64,000 bases of DNA, from assembly GCA_963724735.1 (NCBI GenBank), contig CAVRVX010000037.1, forward strand, positions 186,001 through 250,000. Reading direction: 5' to 3'. How positions within the stretch are numbered: position 1 is the stretch's first letter; each line of letters opens with the position of its first letter. The translations under genes and the position numbers were made by a program. Shown one piece after another: positions 46,612-56,600 of this stretch. The DNA is from Rhodoplanes sp963724735. GTDB taxonomy: Bacteria > Pseudomonadota > Alphaproteobacteria > Rhizobiales > Xanthobacteraceae. The notes under the pieces were generated by a model. It was not told the DNA's origin, made no database searches, and saw only the letters and a list, made by a program, of their open reading frames with translations.

Positions 46612-48684
46612 TCACTCCCAAATGTCTCGAATACTCAACTCCGCGCCATTGAGCGCGTCGGAGCAGCAGACTGACGCGGGGGACTCGAAGTCCGGACGCC
46701 GCGCCGGGGGCAAGCCTTCTCCGGATTCCGTGGATGCCGGCGTGGCCTGATCCCGAGACGAGCGAGGGAACAGATCGAGCCGGTGTTTATTGATGCGACG
46801 CAGATCGCCCCGGCGCAGCGTAACGCCATGCCGGTCGAAGAATTCCAAAATCTGAATGGCGACCTTGCGTCCATTGTCGAGCCGATCGCGGAATTGCGCG
46901 GCGGTGAACTGGCCGTGCGGCGACTGCGCCGCAAGTTCAGCTGCGACATCCACCATTTCACCGACGGTTCCGCGCAGGAAGAAGTGATCATGCGCGACCT
47001 CGTCGACCTTGCCGAGGCGGCTCAGCAGCTTGAACGTCTGCCGCACCTCTGTTTCCGAGGCATTGAGCATCGCGCCGATGTCGCGCACCCGCGGCGGGCG
47101 GAAGCGTTCGCGCCCTGCGATCAATGCGCGCGCTTTTTCCCACAGGCGCTCCTCCTCGTCGGTCAGACGGATCTCGTGCCCAGGCAGCCGCACCCAGGCT
47201 CCATCGAGCGCAACCTCCTTGCTGCGTGCGAGGCTCTGCAACGCAGCGAGAAAGGCAGGCCCCGGCAGGCGCGGCTCGAGCTGCAGCCGAAGCCGTTCGA
47301 GCCCCATGCCGGGCAGGTCCGGATTGTCCGCGTGAAACGCGGCAAGCGCGGCCAGCGCGCCGCGCTTGAGCCGCATCCAGCCGGCGGGCGCGAGCGCGAC
47401 CACCGTGCGAGCCAAGTCCAAGCGGATGAGCGAGAGTTTCTCCGCGATGCGATTGGCCGCAGCGGCAGTCATCGCATGATCGCGTGCGAAGGCGGAGAAA
47501 TCGACATGGAAGGGCGTAATCTCCAATAGCCGCGCCAGCGTGCGTTCGGGAGCGTGGAGCGCGCAGGCGTCAAGCTGGGCCAAGCGCTCGGACGTGCGTC
47601 GCTTGCGCGCGGGTCCGCGCAGATCGAGGAGGCGTCCGCCGCCGATCGTGCGCTGTGCCGACGTATCGCGCACGACGAAGCGGTCGCCGGCGACTGCCGC
47701 AATCGGACGGTCGAGCACAAGCTGAACGCGCGCCTCGCCCCCGGGCGGAATCGGGGTGTCGCCGAGCAGGACGATACGCGCGCCGACTTCCGCCGCCGCG
47801 TGATGCAAACGCACCGGCATCCATTGGCCGACCGGCTTTGTCTCCGATGCAAGCACGCGCAGCGTCGCATCGATCCGGTCGGTCGGCGCGTGCAGGTCCG
47901 GATCAAGCGCCATGTCGCCGCGGTGGATCGCATCTTTGCTGACTCCGTCGCCGACGAGATTAAGCGCGCAGCGGTCGCCCACGCTGCCGCGCTCGGCGGC
48001 GCGGTTCTGCGCATGGATTGCGCGCACGCGCGCCGACAGGCCGGAGGGGCTGATCAGCACGCGATCGCCCGTCGACACTATCCCCGACAACACCGTCCCG
48101 GTGACGACCGTGCCGGCGCCCGCCAGCGTAAAGGAACGGTCCACCGCAAGGCGGAACCGCCGATCGTCCGCAGCGCGTTCGAACGCATCCGCGGCGGCGA
48201 ACAACCGCTCGCGCAATGCCTCCACGCCCTCGTCGGTGACGACCGACACCGGGATGATGTCCGCATCCGCCAGGCGGGTCGAGGCAAGCATGCGCCGGAT
48301 TGCGGCTGCGACGTCGGCCCGGCGAGCCGCGTCGGCAAGGTCCGCCTTGGTCATCGCGACCAGGCCGCGCTCGACGCCCAGCAAATCGATGATCGCCAGA
48401 TGCTCGATGGTCTGCGGCATCGGCCCGTCGTCGGCCGCAACGACCATCAGCATGAAATCGATGCCGGTGGCGCCCGCCAGCATGTTGTGGACGAATTTCT
48501 CGTGGCCTGGAACATCGACGAAGCCGAGCATGCCTCCGTTCGGCGTCGGCAGATAAGCGAAGCCGAGGTCGATCGTGATACCGCGCGCCTTCTCCTCCTT
48601 GAGGCGATCCGTATTGACCCCGGTGAGGGCGCGCACCAACGCGGTCTTGCCATGATCGATGTGGCCGGCCGTGCCGATAATCAT
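46612..48684 (-). CDS. selB: Selenocysteine-specific elongation factor SelB, with C-terminal read-through tail
   Basis: A 690-residue GTPase that delivers Sec-tRNA to UGA codons marked by a SECIS hairpin. G1 is GTAGHIDHGKTAL, G3 DVPGHE, G4 MTKADLAD; three beta-barrels and four winged-helix domains follow (about 380-640). The natural ending is likely GDLRRINKHRLDLF near residue 635. The next 50 or so residues (including STESGEGLPPARRPDFES) are read through a degenerate tRNA-Sec half and beyond, so they look acquired. The ATG at 48684 overlaps the upstream stop (ATGA). Confidence 0.93.
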   Translation of the reverse strand: MIIGTAGHIDHGKTALVRALTGVNTDRLKEEKARGITIDLGFAYLPTPNGGMLGFVDVPGHEKFVHNMLAGATGIDFMLMVVAADDGPMPQTIEHLAIIDLLGVERGLVAMTKADLADAARRADVAAAIRRMLASTRLADADIIPVSVVTDEGVEALRERLFAAADAFERAADDRRFRLAVDRSFTLAGAGTVVTGTVLSGIVSTGDRVLISPSGLSARVRAIHAQNRAAERGSVGDRCALNLVGDGVSKDAIHRGDMALDPDLHAPTDRIDATLRVLASETKPVGQWMPVRLHHAAAEVGARIVLLGDTPIPPGGEARVQLVLDRPIAAVAGDRFVVRDTSAQRTIGGGRLLDLRGPARKRRTSERLAQLDACALHAPERTLARLLEITPFHVDFSAFARDHAMTAAAANRIAEKLSLIRLDLARTVVALAPAGWMRLKRGALAALAAFHADNPDLPGMGLERLRLQLEPRLPGPAFLAALQSLARSKEVALDGAWVRLPGHEIRLTDEEERLWEKARALIAGRERFRPPRVRDIGAMLNASETEVRQTFKLLSRLGKVDEVAHDHFFLRGTVGEMVDVAAELAAQSPHGQFTAAQFRDRLDNGRKVAIQILEFFDRHGVTLRRGDLRRINKHRLDLFPRSSRDQATPASTESGEGLPPARRPDFESPASVCCSDALNGAELSIRDIWE
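46680..46722. repeat. Direct repeat DR3: degenerate 5' half of tRNA-Sec inside the 3' end of selB
   Basis: 33 of 43 bases match the selC core, with an uninterrupted 14-base identical block (GAAGTCCGGACGCC) and equal length. The anticodon region reads TTCGAG and the stem no longer pairs, and there is no 3' half, so it is not a tRNA. It is best explained as the original selC 5' half left beside selB after integration. Confidence 0.7.
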
Positions 48685-49541
48685 GGCGCCGCCTCCACAG
48701 CTATCCCGTCCGGCCCGTCTCTCGCCGCGATCTCGCGCAGAGGCGCGGCAGCGCGACGCTCCGCTTCGGCGATCGCCTCTGCGGACAACGACGCCCTCGC
48801 CTGCGCAAGAAACCGCGCGGCCAACGCGCTGCCAGCCGCCTTTGCCCGCAACAGCCAGGCGAGCGCAGCGATGCGATCCGGCGCGACGCCTGCACCCAGC
48901 AAATGAGCGGCGCCGAGCATCGCCTGCCCATCGGCGTCGCCGCGCAGCGCGGCTTTCGCCCACCACGCAGCGGCGACAGCGGGATCGCGCTGCACGCCAA
49001 GCGCGTTGTGATAGATCATGCCGACGCGCGTCATCGCCGCGGGGATCCCCTGCTCGGCCGCTGCGAGCGCAAAGCGACGCGCGTCCGCCGAATCGGAAGG
49101 GACGATCTCGCCTTCGAGCAGCATCCAGCTCAGCATATCCTGCGCTGGCCCGTCGCCCTGCTCGGCCGCCATGCGATAGAGCTCGGCCGCACGCGCATAA
49201 TTTTGCGCGACGCCCTCCCCTTTGAAATAGAGCGCCGCGAGGTTGCGCTGGCCGACCGGATCGCCCGCTTGCGCGGCAAGCGTCAGCCAGCGCAAGGCGA
49301 ACCCCGTGTCGCGGGCAACACCGAGCCCTTCGGCAAAACATGCGCCGACATTATTTTGCGCCCGCGCGACCCCGGCCTGCGCAAGCGGTCCCCAGATCGC
49401 CAGCGCGGAAGCATAGTCGCCGCGGTTGGCGGCTTCGAAGGCGTGCGCCATCTCGACCCCGATGTCCGCCGTCGGGCCGGACGAAGGCGCGCCCTTTGCG
49501 CGGCTGCCTGCGAGCCGCTCAAGCCAGCGCATCGGAGCCAT
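48681..49541 (-). CDS. Sel1-repeat (TPR-like) protein between selA and selB
   Basis: A 286-residue protein made of about six Sel1-like repeats (e.g. GVARAQNNVGACFAEGLGVA, DPVGQRNLAALYFKGEGVAQ, GDADGQAMLGAAHLLGAGVA), likely a scaffold for protein contacts. No signal peptide. It overlaps selA by 23 bases at its start and selB by four at its end, so its translation is tied to both. A hypothetical gene in this place occurs in other rhizobial sel operons as I recall. A role in selenoprotein synthesis is inferred from position only; the name Sel1 is unrelated to selenium. Confidence 0.85.
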   Translation of the reverse strand: MAPMRWLERLAGSRAKGAPSSGPTADIGVEMAHAFEAANRGDYASALAIWGPLAQAGVARAQNNVGACFAEGLGVARDTGFALRWLTLAAQAGDPVGQRNLAALYFKGEGVAQNYARAAELYRMAAEQGDGPAQDMLSWMLLEGEIVPSDSADARRFALAAAEQGIPAAMTRVGMIYHNALGVQRDPAVAAAWWAKAALRGDADGQAMLGAAHLLGAGVAPDRIAALAWLLRAKAAGSALAARFLAQARASLSAEAIAEAERRAAAPLREIAARDGPDGIAVEAAP

Positions 49542-50955
49542 TCCCGCGATGGAGACCGGCGAGATTTGCTACAAAGCCGGGCTCGTCCTCGAGACAACGG
49601 AGATCGAGCACCAGCGCCGCTTCTTCGATGCGGCCGATGACCGGCGTCCTAAGCCGGCGGAAGGCGGCGGAAATCGCGGCGAGCGCGCGCCCGCCGCCGC
49701 GCACTCCCGCGGGCCGGATGGCGAGGCCCGCGCTCGGAAGCGTTTCGCGCGGCAACGCGCCGGACCCGATCTCGCTCACGCAATCGACCACGGTCACCGC
49801 AAACGCGCGCCCTATTGCGTCGGCAACGGGCGTGGCGAGCCGCTGAGCCTGCGTCGCGATGTCAGCCTGCGACCGCGTCAGCAGGCGCAGCGTCGGCAAC
49901 AGGTGCGGCAGCCGGTCGGGATCGCGGTAGAGACGCAGCGTCGCCTCGATGGCCGCAAGGCGGATCTTGTCGATGCGCAGCGCCCGCTTGAGCGGATTGC
50001 GGTTGATGCGCGCGATCAAATCCTTGCGCCCGACGACAAAGCCCGCCTGCGGACCGCCGAGCAATTTGTCGCCCGAGAAGGTGACGAGGTCCGCGCCCTG
50101 CGCCACCGCCTCGGCGACCGTGGGCTCATGCGCAAGGCCAAACCGGGCGAGATCGACGAGCGTTCCCGAACCGAGATCGTTGACGAGCGGCACCCCGCGT
50201 TCGTGCGCAAGTTCGGCGAGGTCGCGGCCGGACACAGCGGCCGTGAATCCTTCGATCCGATAGTTCGAGGGGTGAACCTTGAGGATGAGCGCGGTCTTTT
50301 CGCCGAGCGCCGCCGCATAGTCCTCGAGGTGCGTGCGGTTGGTGGTTCCGACCTCGACCAGCCTCGCGCCGGCGCGCGCCATGATGTCGGGCATGCGGAA
50401 CGCGCCGCCGATCTCGATCAATTCGCCGCGCGAGACGATCGCTTCGCGTCCCTTCGCGAGCGTGTTGAGCACGAGGAGAACCGCGGCCGCGTTGTTGTTG
50501 ACGACCGTCGCATCCTCCGCCCCGCTGAGCTCGCACAGCAGGCCGCGGATCAGGACATCGCGCTCGCCGCGCCGTCCGGCGTCGAGATCGAACTCGAGCG
50601 CAATCGCCTGTCGCATTGCAGCGACCGCGGCCTCAACCGCCGCGTCGGCGAGCGTCGCGCGCCCCAGATTGGTGTGCAGAACGATGCCGGTCAGGTTGAA
50701 TACCGGCCGCACCCGCGGCCGCGTCTCGAGATCGAGACGGGCCAAGGCGGAGGCCGCGACATGGTCGGCGTCGACCTGCGAGCCGGGCGCAGCCGGAGCG
50801 CTCGCGCGCACGGCGGTGCGGACGGCGTCGAGCGCCGCCCGCACCGCATTGACGACGGACGGACGGCCGTAGCGATCGACGGCGAACGCCGCGGTCTGTG
50901 TCTTCAGCACGTCGTCGACCGAGGGAAGTCGGCGGAGCGAGTTCTCCTGCGTCAT
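49519..50955 (-). CDS. selA: L-seryl-tRNA(Sec) selenium transferase
   Basis: A 478-residue PLP enzyme that converts seryl-tRNA(Sec) to selenocysteinyl-tRNA(Sec) with selenophosphate. RRLPSVDDVLKT opens the tRNA-binding N-terminal domain; NLTGIVLHTNLGRA is conserved, and the PLP Lys is in FSGDKLLGGPQAG. Full length, no defect seen. It starts 15 bases after fdhE and continues into the Sel1-repeat gene, so the whole selenium operon is transcribed together. Confidence 0.96.
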   Translation of the reverse strand: MTQENSLRRLPSVDDVLKTQTAAFAVDRYGRPSVVNAVRAALDAVRTAVRASAPAAPGSQVDADHVAASALARLDLETRPRVRPVFNLTGIVLHTNLGRATLADAAVEAAVAAMRQAIALEFDLDAGRRGERDVLIRGLLCELSGAEDATVVNNNAAAVLLVLNTLAKGREAIVSRGELIEIGGAFRMPDIMARAGARLVEVGTTNRTHLEDYAAALGEKTALILKVHPSNYRIEGFTAAVSGRDLAELAHERGVPLVNDLGSGTLVDLARFGLAHEPTVAEAVAQGADLVTFSGDKLLGGPQAGFVVGRKDLIARINRNPLKRALRIDKIRLAAIEATLRLYRDPDRLPHLLPTLRLLTRSQADIATQAQRLATPVADAIGRAFAVTVVDCVSEIGSGALPRETLPSAGLAIRPAGVRGGGRALAAISAAFRRLRTPVIGRIEEAALVLDLRCLEDEPGFVANLAGLHRGNGSDALA

Positions 50956-50969
50956 TTGCGCGTCGTCTT

Positions 50970-51888
50970 TCAATAGCCGAGCAGAAATGGATTGACCGCG
51001 CCTCGCCGATACCCGCTTTCGCGCACCAGGAGGTCGAGCGCGAGCGTCGCCACGTCGTCCGCGACCGGGTCGAGCGCCGGGTTTTTGTGCTCGTGCATGA
51101 TCTTCACATAGCGGTGGCAGGACTCGCATGTTTCCGCTTTGACCGTGCCGGGGCCGCCTTCGATCTCCTCGTAGCCGATGCCCTTGGTCGAACCGCAGAC
51201 CGCGCACTTGATCCGCACGTGATTCCACAGCGTGCCGCACAGTGCGCAGGCGCAAAACCGCGCCCCGTGCGCGCCCGGCCAGCCGACCACCAGCGACGAC
51301 ACCGGCGGCCCGCCGCAGGCAGGACAGGCCCCCTCGCCCACCGGCACGAGGCGCGCTGCGTCGAGGCCGGCGGCGAGGCGAGCGAAATGCACCTGCAAGG
51401 CGGCGGCGACGAAGACATGCTCGCCTAGCGCTTCGACCGCGGGCGCGTCGTCCAGCGCGGCGCGCGCCAAGGCGATGCGAGTTCCGGCGTCGGCGGCGGC
51501 GAGACGAGACAAAGCCATCTGCGCCGCGTCCGGCATATCGATCGTGTCGCACAGCAAGAGAAGGCGATCGAGCGCCGCATCGAAGGCCGGGATCGACGGT
51601 GAAGCCATGGCGGTCGAGCGGCGGCATCGCGTGCTCGCGAGCCAGCGCAACCGCCTCGGCCGACGGCCGGCTGGGTTCGGGCAATCCGTCGAGCGCGCGG
51701 TGCTGGACCTCGCACACCCCGGCGAGAAAATACAGATATGGCTGCAGGTCATGACCCTGCGCCAGGAAGGCGAAGCGCTCGGCGCGCTGCGAAAAAAGCA
51801 ATTCCGGTTGCGGCAGGATGGCGAAGGGAGGCGTCGTCGCCTCCCCGATTGGAACCGGATCGTGCCGGGGTTTCCCGACCTCCTTCAT
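50970..51888 (-). pseudogene. fdhE: Formate dehydrogenase accessory protein FdhE, one-base frameshift
   Basis: FdhE is a cytoplasmic rubredoxin-like protein required for maturation of respiratory formate dehydrogenase. The first 100 or so residues (MKEVGKPRHDPVPIGEATTP to DRHGFTVDP) are in one frame from 51888. The rest (AFDAALDRLLLLCDTIDMPD to RGAVNPFLLGY) is in another, ending at 50970. The join needs removal of one base in the G run at 51589-51591. Zinc-binding CPACGG, CAVCGS and CESCH pairs are intact downstream. A GAGG ribosome site precedes 51888. Either a recent mutation or a sequence error. Confidence 0.85.
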
Positions 51889-51940
51889 TGCTCGACCTCA
51901 CGAACCGCACGGGCCACGTGGCATTGAGAAAACGGCGCAG

Positions 51941-52684
51941 TCACTCCGCCGGCGCCGCGCCCGGATGATGGTTATCCTTCTTGCCGGTCACGAGTTCACG
52001 CAGCCAGCGCCGGTGATAGCGCCACGCCCAGCCGCCGGTGACGGTCCCGCGCGTCATGCCGCGGACGGTGCCGCGCACCCAGATCGCGGCATAGACATGG
52101 ACCATCCAGATGCAGATCATGACGATCGCCGCGAGCGCATGCACGAGTATCGCAAGCCGTTTCTGCTCGATGCTGGTGTACTGGTAGAAATACTGGTCCC
52201 AGATCACGAGCCCCGTGCCGAGCGACACGAGCAGCAGCAGCGACATCGACCAGAAGACGATCTTCTGCCCGGCATTGTATTTGCCGAGCTCCGGCAGATC
52301 GTCGTCCTTTGCGGCGAGGACGTCCCGCACGCGGGTCAGCCACACGCTGTCATTGCGTTCCCACAGATTGAAACGCCAGAAGCGGAGGAACAGCCCGATA
52401 AAGGCGAGGATCAGCAGCACGCCGATCCACGGATGAATCGCCCGGGTGTTCGATCCCCCGCCGAAAATTCCCGTCAGGAAATAAAGGGAGGGATAGAACA
52501 GCGCGAGCCCAGATAGGGCGAGCAACACGAAGCTGGTCGCCGTAATCCAGTGATTGACCCGCGCCATCACCGTGTAGCGATCGACGATGACCGGCTCGCT
52601 TTCGGAGCCGGTCTCGTGGACCGCGCCAGCGTCGGACACGCCGACGCGGGCCTCGTTCTTCTGACGTAACTCGGACACCGTCAT
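51941..52684 (-). CDS. fdoI: Formate dehydrogenase cytochrome b subunit (gamma)
   Basis: A 247-residue inner-membrane cytochrome b556 that takes electrons from FdoH to quinone. Four membrane helices are visible with heme-ligand histidines in ARVNHWITATSF, IHPWIGVLLILAFIG and VHALAAIVMICIWMVHVYAA. The start overlaps the fdoH stop (52681-52684, ATGA). It lacks a signal peptide, as expected. Confidence 0.93.
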   Translation of the reverse strand: MTVSELRQKNEARVGVSDAGAVHETGSESEPVIVDRYTVMARVNHWITATSFVLLALSGLALFYPSLYFLTGIFGGGSNTRAIHPWIGVLLILAFIGLFLRFWRFNLWERNDSVWLTRVRDVLAAKDDDLPELGKYNAGQKIVFWSMSLLLLVSLGTGLVIWDQYFYQYTSIEQKRLAILVHALAAIVMICIWMVHVYAAIWVRGTVRGMTRGTVTGGWAWRYHRRWLRELVTGKKDNHHPGAAPAE

Positions 52685-53628
52685 CGTCGTTCGCCTTCCG
52701 CCAATTCCTTGGCTTTTTCTTCGTCCTCATGCGGCACCCGGTTGGGTCCCTTGACGAGGTGATGCAGCACGCCGAAGGCCGCAACGGCGGCGATCGCGCC
52801 GAGGCCGGCATATCTCGTCAGCCCTTTCCAGAACTCGACGATCGGGCTGATCCTCGGGTCCTTCGGCAGGCCGGAATAGAGCTGCGGCTGATCGGCGTGC
52901 GGCAGCACATACATCACATGCGTGCCGTTCACGCCCGGCGGATCATAGAGGCCCGCATTCTGGTAGCCGCGGGACTTCAGATCGGCGATGCGGCCGGCCG
53001 CATGCTTCTTCATCTCCTCCTTGGTTCCGAACACGATCGCCTGGGTGGGACAGGACTTGGCGCAGGCCGGCCCCTGCCCGACGGCGATGCGGTCGGAGCA
53101 GAGCGTGCACTTGTAGGCCTTGTGATCGACCTGGGAGATGCGCGGGATGTTGAACGGACACCCTTTCACGCAATAACCGCAACCGATGCAGTTCTCGTGC
53201 ACGAAATCGACGATGCCGTTCGAGTACTGCACGATCGCGCCGGGGGCCGGGCACGCCTTGAGGCAGCCCGGATCCTCGCAATGCATGCACCCGTCCTTGC
53301 GAATCAACCATTCGAGATTGTTCGTCTCCGGGTTGACCCATTCGGCGAAGCGCATCACCGTGAAGGTGTTCGGCGAAAGGTCGAAGGGATTGTCGTAGGT
53401 GCCGTTGTTGTACCCGACCGGCTCATGCAGGTCGTTCCACTCGACACAGGCCACCTGACACGCCTTGCAGCCGATGCATTTCGACACGTCGATGAGCTTC
53501 GCCACCTCCGTCTGCCGCTGGGCGGGCGGCGTCACGGTCGAGGCCGAGCGCCGGATCAAGTCGGCGTCGGAGAAACGCGGGGGCACGTTCTCGGTCGGCG
53601 GCTTGGGAAGGATGAATTGGATGGTCAT
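52681..53628 (-). CDS. fdoH: Formate dehydrogenase iron-sulfur subunit (beta)
   Basis: A 315-residue subunit with four [4Fe-4S] cluster motifs: CIGCKACQVAC, CMHCEDPGCLKAC, CIGCGYCVKGC and CTLCSDR with a distal Cys. A C-terminal membrane helix (about 270-290, LGAIAAVAAFGVLHHLV) anchors it with its domain in the periplasm, carried out by the Tat signal of the catalytic partner. It lies 12 bases after fdoG. Confidence 0.95.
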   Translation of the reverse strand: MTIQFILPKPPTENVPPRFSDADLIRRSASTVTPPAQRQTEVAKLIDVSKCIGCKACQVACVEWNDLHEPVGYNNGTYDNPFDLSPNTFTVMRFAEWVNPETNNLEWLIRKDGCMHCEDPGCLKACPAPGAIVQYSNGIVDFVHENCIGCGYCVKGCPFNIPRISQVDHKAYKCTLCSDRIAVGQGPACAKSCPTQAIVFGTKEEMKKHAAGRIADLKSRGYQNAGLYDPPGVNGTHVMYVLPHADQPQLYSGLPKDPRISPIVEFWKGLTRYAGLGAIAAVAAFGVLHHLVKGPNRVPHEDEEKAKELAEGERR

Positions 53629-53640
53629 CGCTCCCTCCCT

Positions 53641-56600
53641 TTATGCCACCGGCCCGGCGATGGGCTCGATATCGACGAGAAACGCCTTGTACTCCGGCGT
53701 TTCGATGTTGGCGTCGCCGACATAGGGCGTGAGCGAGTTCGGGCCAAACCCCTTCCTCGCCACGCCGGTAAATCCCCAATGGAGGGGGATGCCGACGATA
53801 TGGACGGTCTTGCCGTCACAGGTGAGCGGCGTGATGCGCTTGGTGACGACCGCTTTCGCCTTCACCGATCCGCGGTTGGACCACACGCGGACCCAGCCGC
53901 CCGACGTGATGCCCTTCTCCCTCGCCAGCTGCTCGGAGAGCTCGACGAAGAATTCCGGCTGCGTCACCGCGTTCGGTTCGACATGCTTGGTCCAGAAATG
54001 GAAGTGCTCGGTCAGCCGGTAGGACGTCGCCGCATAGGGGAAGTCCTTGGCGTTGCCGAACTGCTCCAGGTCGCCGCGGAACACGCGGGCCGCCGGATTG
54101 CCGCGAATCTTCGGCGCGATGGACGTTGACGACCGGCGATTCGAACGGCTCGTAATGCACCGGGAACGGTCCGTCCCGCATCAGGCCCCGGGTGAACAGG
54201 CGGGAAGAGCCTTCCGGGTTCATGATGAAGGGGCCGACCACCTCCGGCTTGGCGGTGGGCGCGATGTCCGGCACGTCGTAGCCGGTCCACTTGGCGCCGT
54301 CCCATTCGAGCAGCTTGCGGGTCGGATCCCACGGCTTGCCCTCGAGATCGGCCGAGGCGCGGTTGTACAGAATGCGCCGATTGACCGGCCACGACCACGA
54401 CCATTTCGGGAAGATACCGGTGTCGTCCGGATCGCTCGTGTCGCGGCGGGCCATGTTGTTGCCCGCCTCGTTGTAGCTGCCGGAATAGATCCAACAGCCG
54501 CATGCGGTCGTGCCGTCGTCGCGCAGTGCGGCGAAGCTGACCACCTGCTTGCCCTTCTGCAGCACGAGCTTGGTCGGATCGTTCGGATCGGCTACGTCCG
54601 CCACCACGTAGCCGTTCACCTCCTTGGCGATCTCCTCGGCCAGCGGATTGCTCGGATCCTTATAGGGCCACACGAGGCTGAGGATCGGTTCGGGAACCGC
54701 GCCGCCCTCCTTTTCGTACAGCGCCTTCAGGCGCTGATACAGCTGCGCCATGATCCAGATGTCGCCCTTGGCCTCGCCGGGCGGAGACCCGCCAGCCCAG
54801 TGCCACTGCAGCCAGCGGCCGGAATTGGTGAGCGAACCTTCGTCCTCGGCGAAGCACGTGGTCGGAAGCTGAATGACCTCGGTCTGGATTTTCGCCGGAT
54901 CGACGTCGTTGTACTCGCCGTGGTTCTCCCAGAACCGCGCCGTCTCGGTCTGAAGCGGATCCATGACGACGAGGAATTTGAGCTTCGACAGCGCCACTGT
55001 GCATTTCTTGCGGTTGGGGAACGACAGCAGCGGGTTGAAGCCCTGGCAGACATAGCCGTTTATCTTGCCCTGGTGCATCAACTCGAAGGCACGCAGCACG
55101 TCATAGGCCGGCACGTCGAGCTTAGGCAGATAGTCGTAGGCGAAGTTGTTGTCGGCGGTCGCCGCCGCGCCCCACATCGCCTTCTGGAAGCTCACGAAGA
55201 ACTTCTTGTAGTTCTGCCAATAGCTCATCTGGCCCGGCCGCAACGGCTTGAAGCCGCGGGTCGACATATAGGCGTCGAAGCTCGCCTCCCGCTCCGTCGG
55301 CAGCGTGAGATAGCCGGGGATCAGGTTCGACATCAGCCCCAGGTCGGTCAGCCCCTGGATGTTGGAGTGACCGCGCAAGGCGTTCATGCCGCCGCCGCGC
55401 ACGCCGATATTGCCGAGGATGAGCTGCAGCATCGCCATCCCGCGGATGTTCTGCGATCCCTTCGAGTGCTGGGTCCAGCCGAGCGCGTACATCGACGTCA
55501 TCGTCTTGGTCTTCGCCGAGCACTCGCCGACCATCTGCGCGATCTTCAGGAACTTGTCTTTCGGCGTGCCGCAGATGCGCTCGACCATCTCGGGCGTATA
55601 GGCCGCGACATGCGCTTTCAGCAGGTTCCACACGCAGCGCGGATTCTGCAGCGTCTCGTCGACGACGGCGAAGCCGTCGGGACCGATTTCATAGTCCCAG
55701 CTCGCGCGGTTGTAGTCGCGCTTCGCCTCGTCATAGCCAGAGAACAGGCCGTCCTCGTATGTGAAGCCCTCCTTGACGAGGAACGCCGCATTGGTGAACG
55801 GCTTGACATAGTCCCACTGCACCTTGTCGTTCTGGATGCAGTAATTGATCAGCCCGAGCAGGAAGGCGATATCGGTGCCTTGCCGGATTGGCGCATAGAC
55901 ATCGGCGACCGCCGCCGAGCGCGTAAATCGCGGGTCGACGACGATCAGCCTGGCGCCACGCTTGGCTTTCGCCTCGGTGACCCACTTGAATCCGCATGGA
56001 TGCGCCTCGGCGGCGTTGCCGCCCATGATCACCACCAAATCCGTGTTCCGAATGTCGGTCCACGAATTGGTCATCGCGCCACGACCGAAAGTTGGGCCCA
56101 GACTGGACACCGTGGGGCCGTGTCAAACACGCGCTTGGTTGTCGAACACCACCATGCCGGCGCTGCGCACGACCTTGTAGGTCGCGAAGGCCGTTTCGTT
56201 GGTCGTCGCCGAAGCCGCGAGGAACCCGGTGGTGGTCCACCGATTCACCGTGACGCCGTCATTGTTCCTTAGAACGATGTTCTTGTCGCGGTCGTCCTTC
56301 ATCAGCCGGGCGATACGATCGAGCGCTTGATCCCAGGAAATCCGCTCGAACTTGTCCGAGCCCGGCTTGCGGATCATCGGATATTTCAGGCGGGTGTCGG
56401 AACGCACGAAATCGAGCAGCGCCGCGCCCTTCGGGCACAACGTTCCGCGATTGGTGGGATGATCGGGATCGCCCTCGATATGAATGATCTCGGCCTTGTC
56501 GCCCTTCGAAAGATCGCCTTTCGAATACATGATGATGCCGCAGGCGACCGAGCAGTAAGTGCAGGTATTGCGGGTCTCCGTCGTTCGCATGAGCTTGAAC

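Noticed and set aside
46680..46722. A third tRNA-Sec or a tRNA with anticodon UCG
   Set aside because: The anticodon stem no longer pairs and the 3' half is missing; it is a relic.
56123..56125. TGA as the end of a short molybdopterin protein, with a second gene starting at 56110
   Set aside because: Both sides align to one FdoG protein across the known selenocysteine position.
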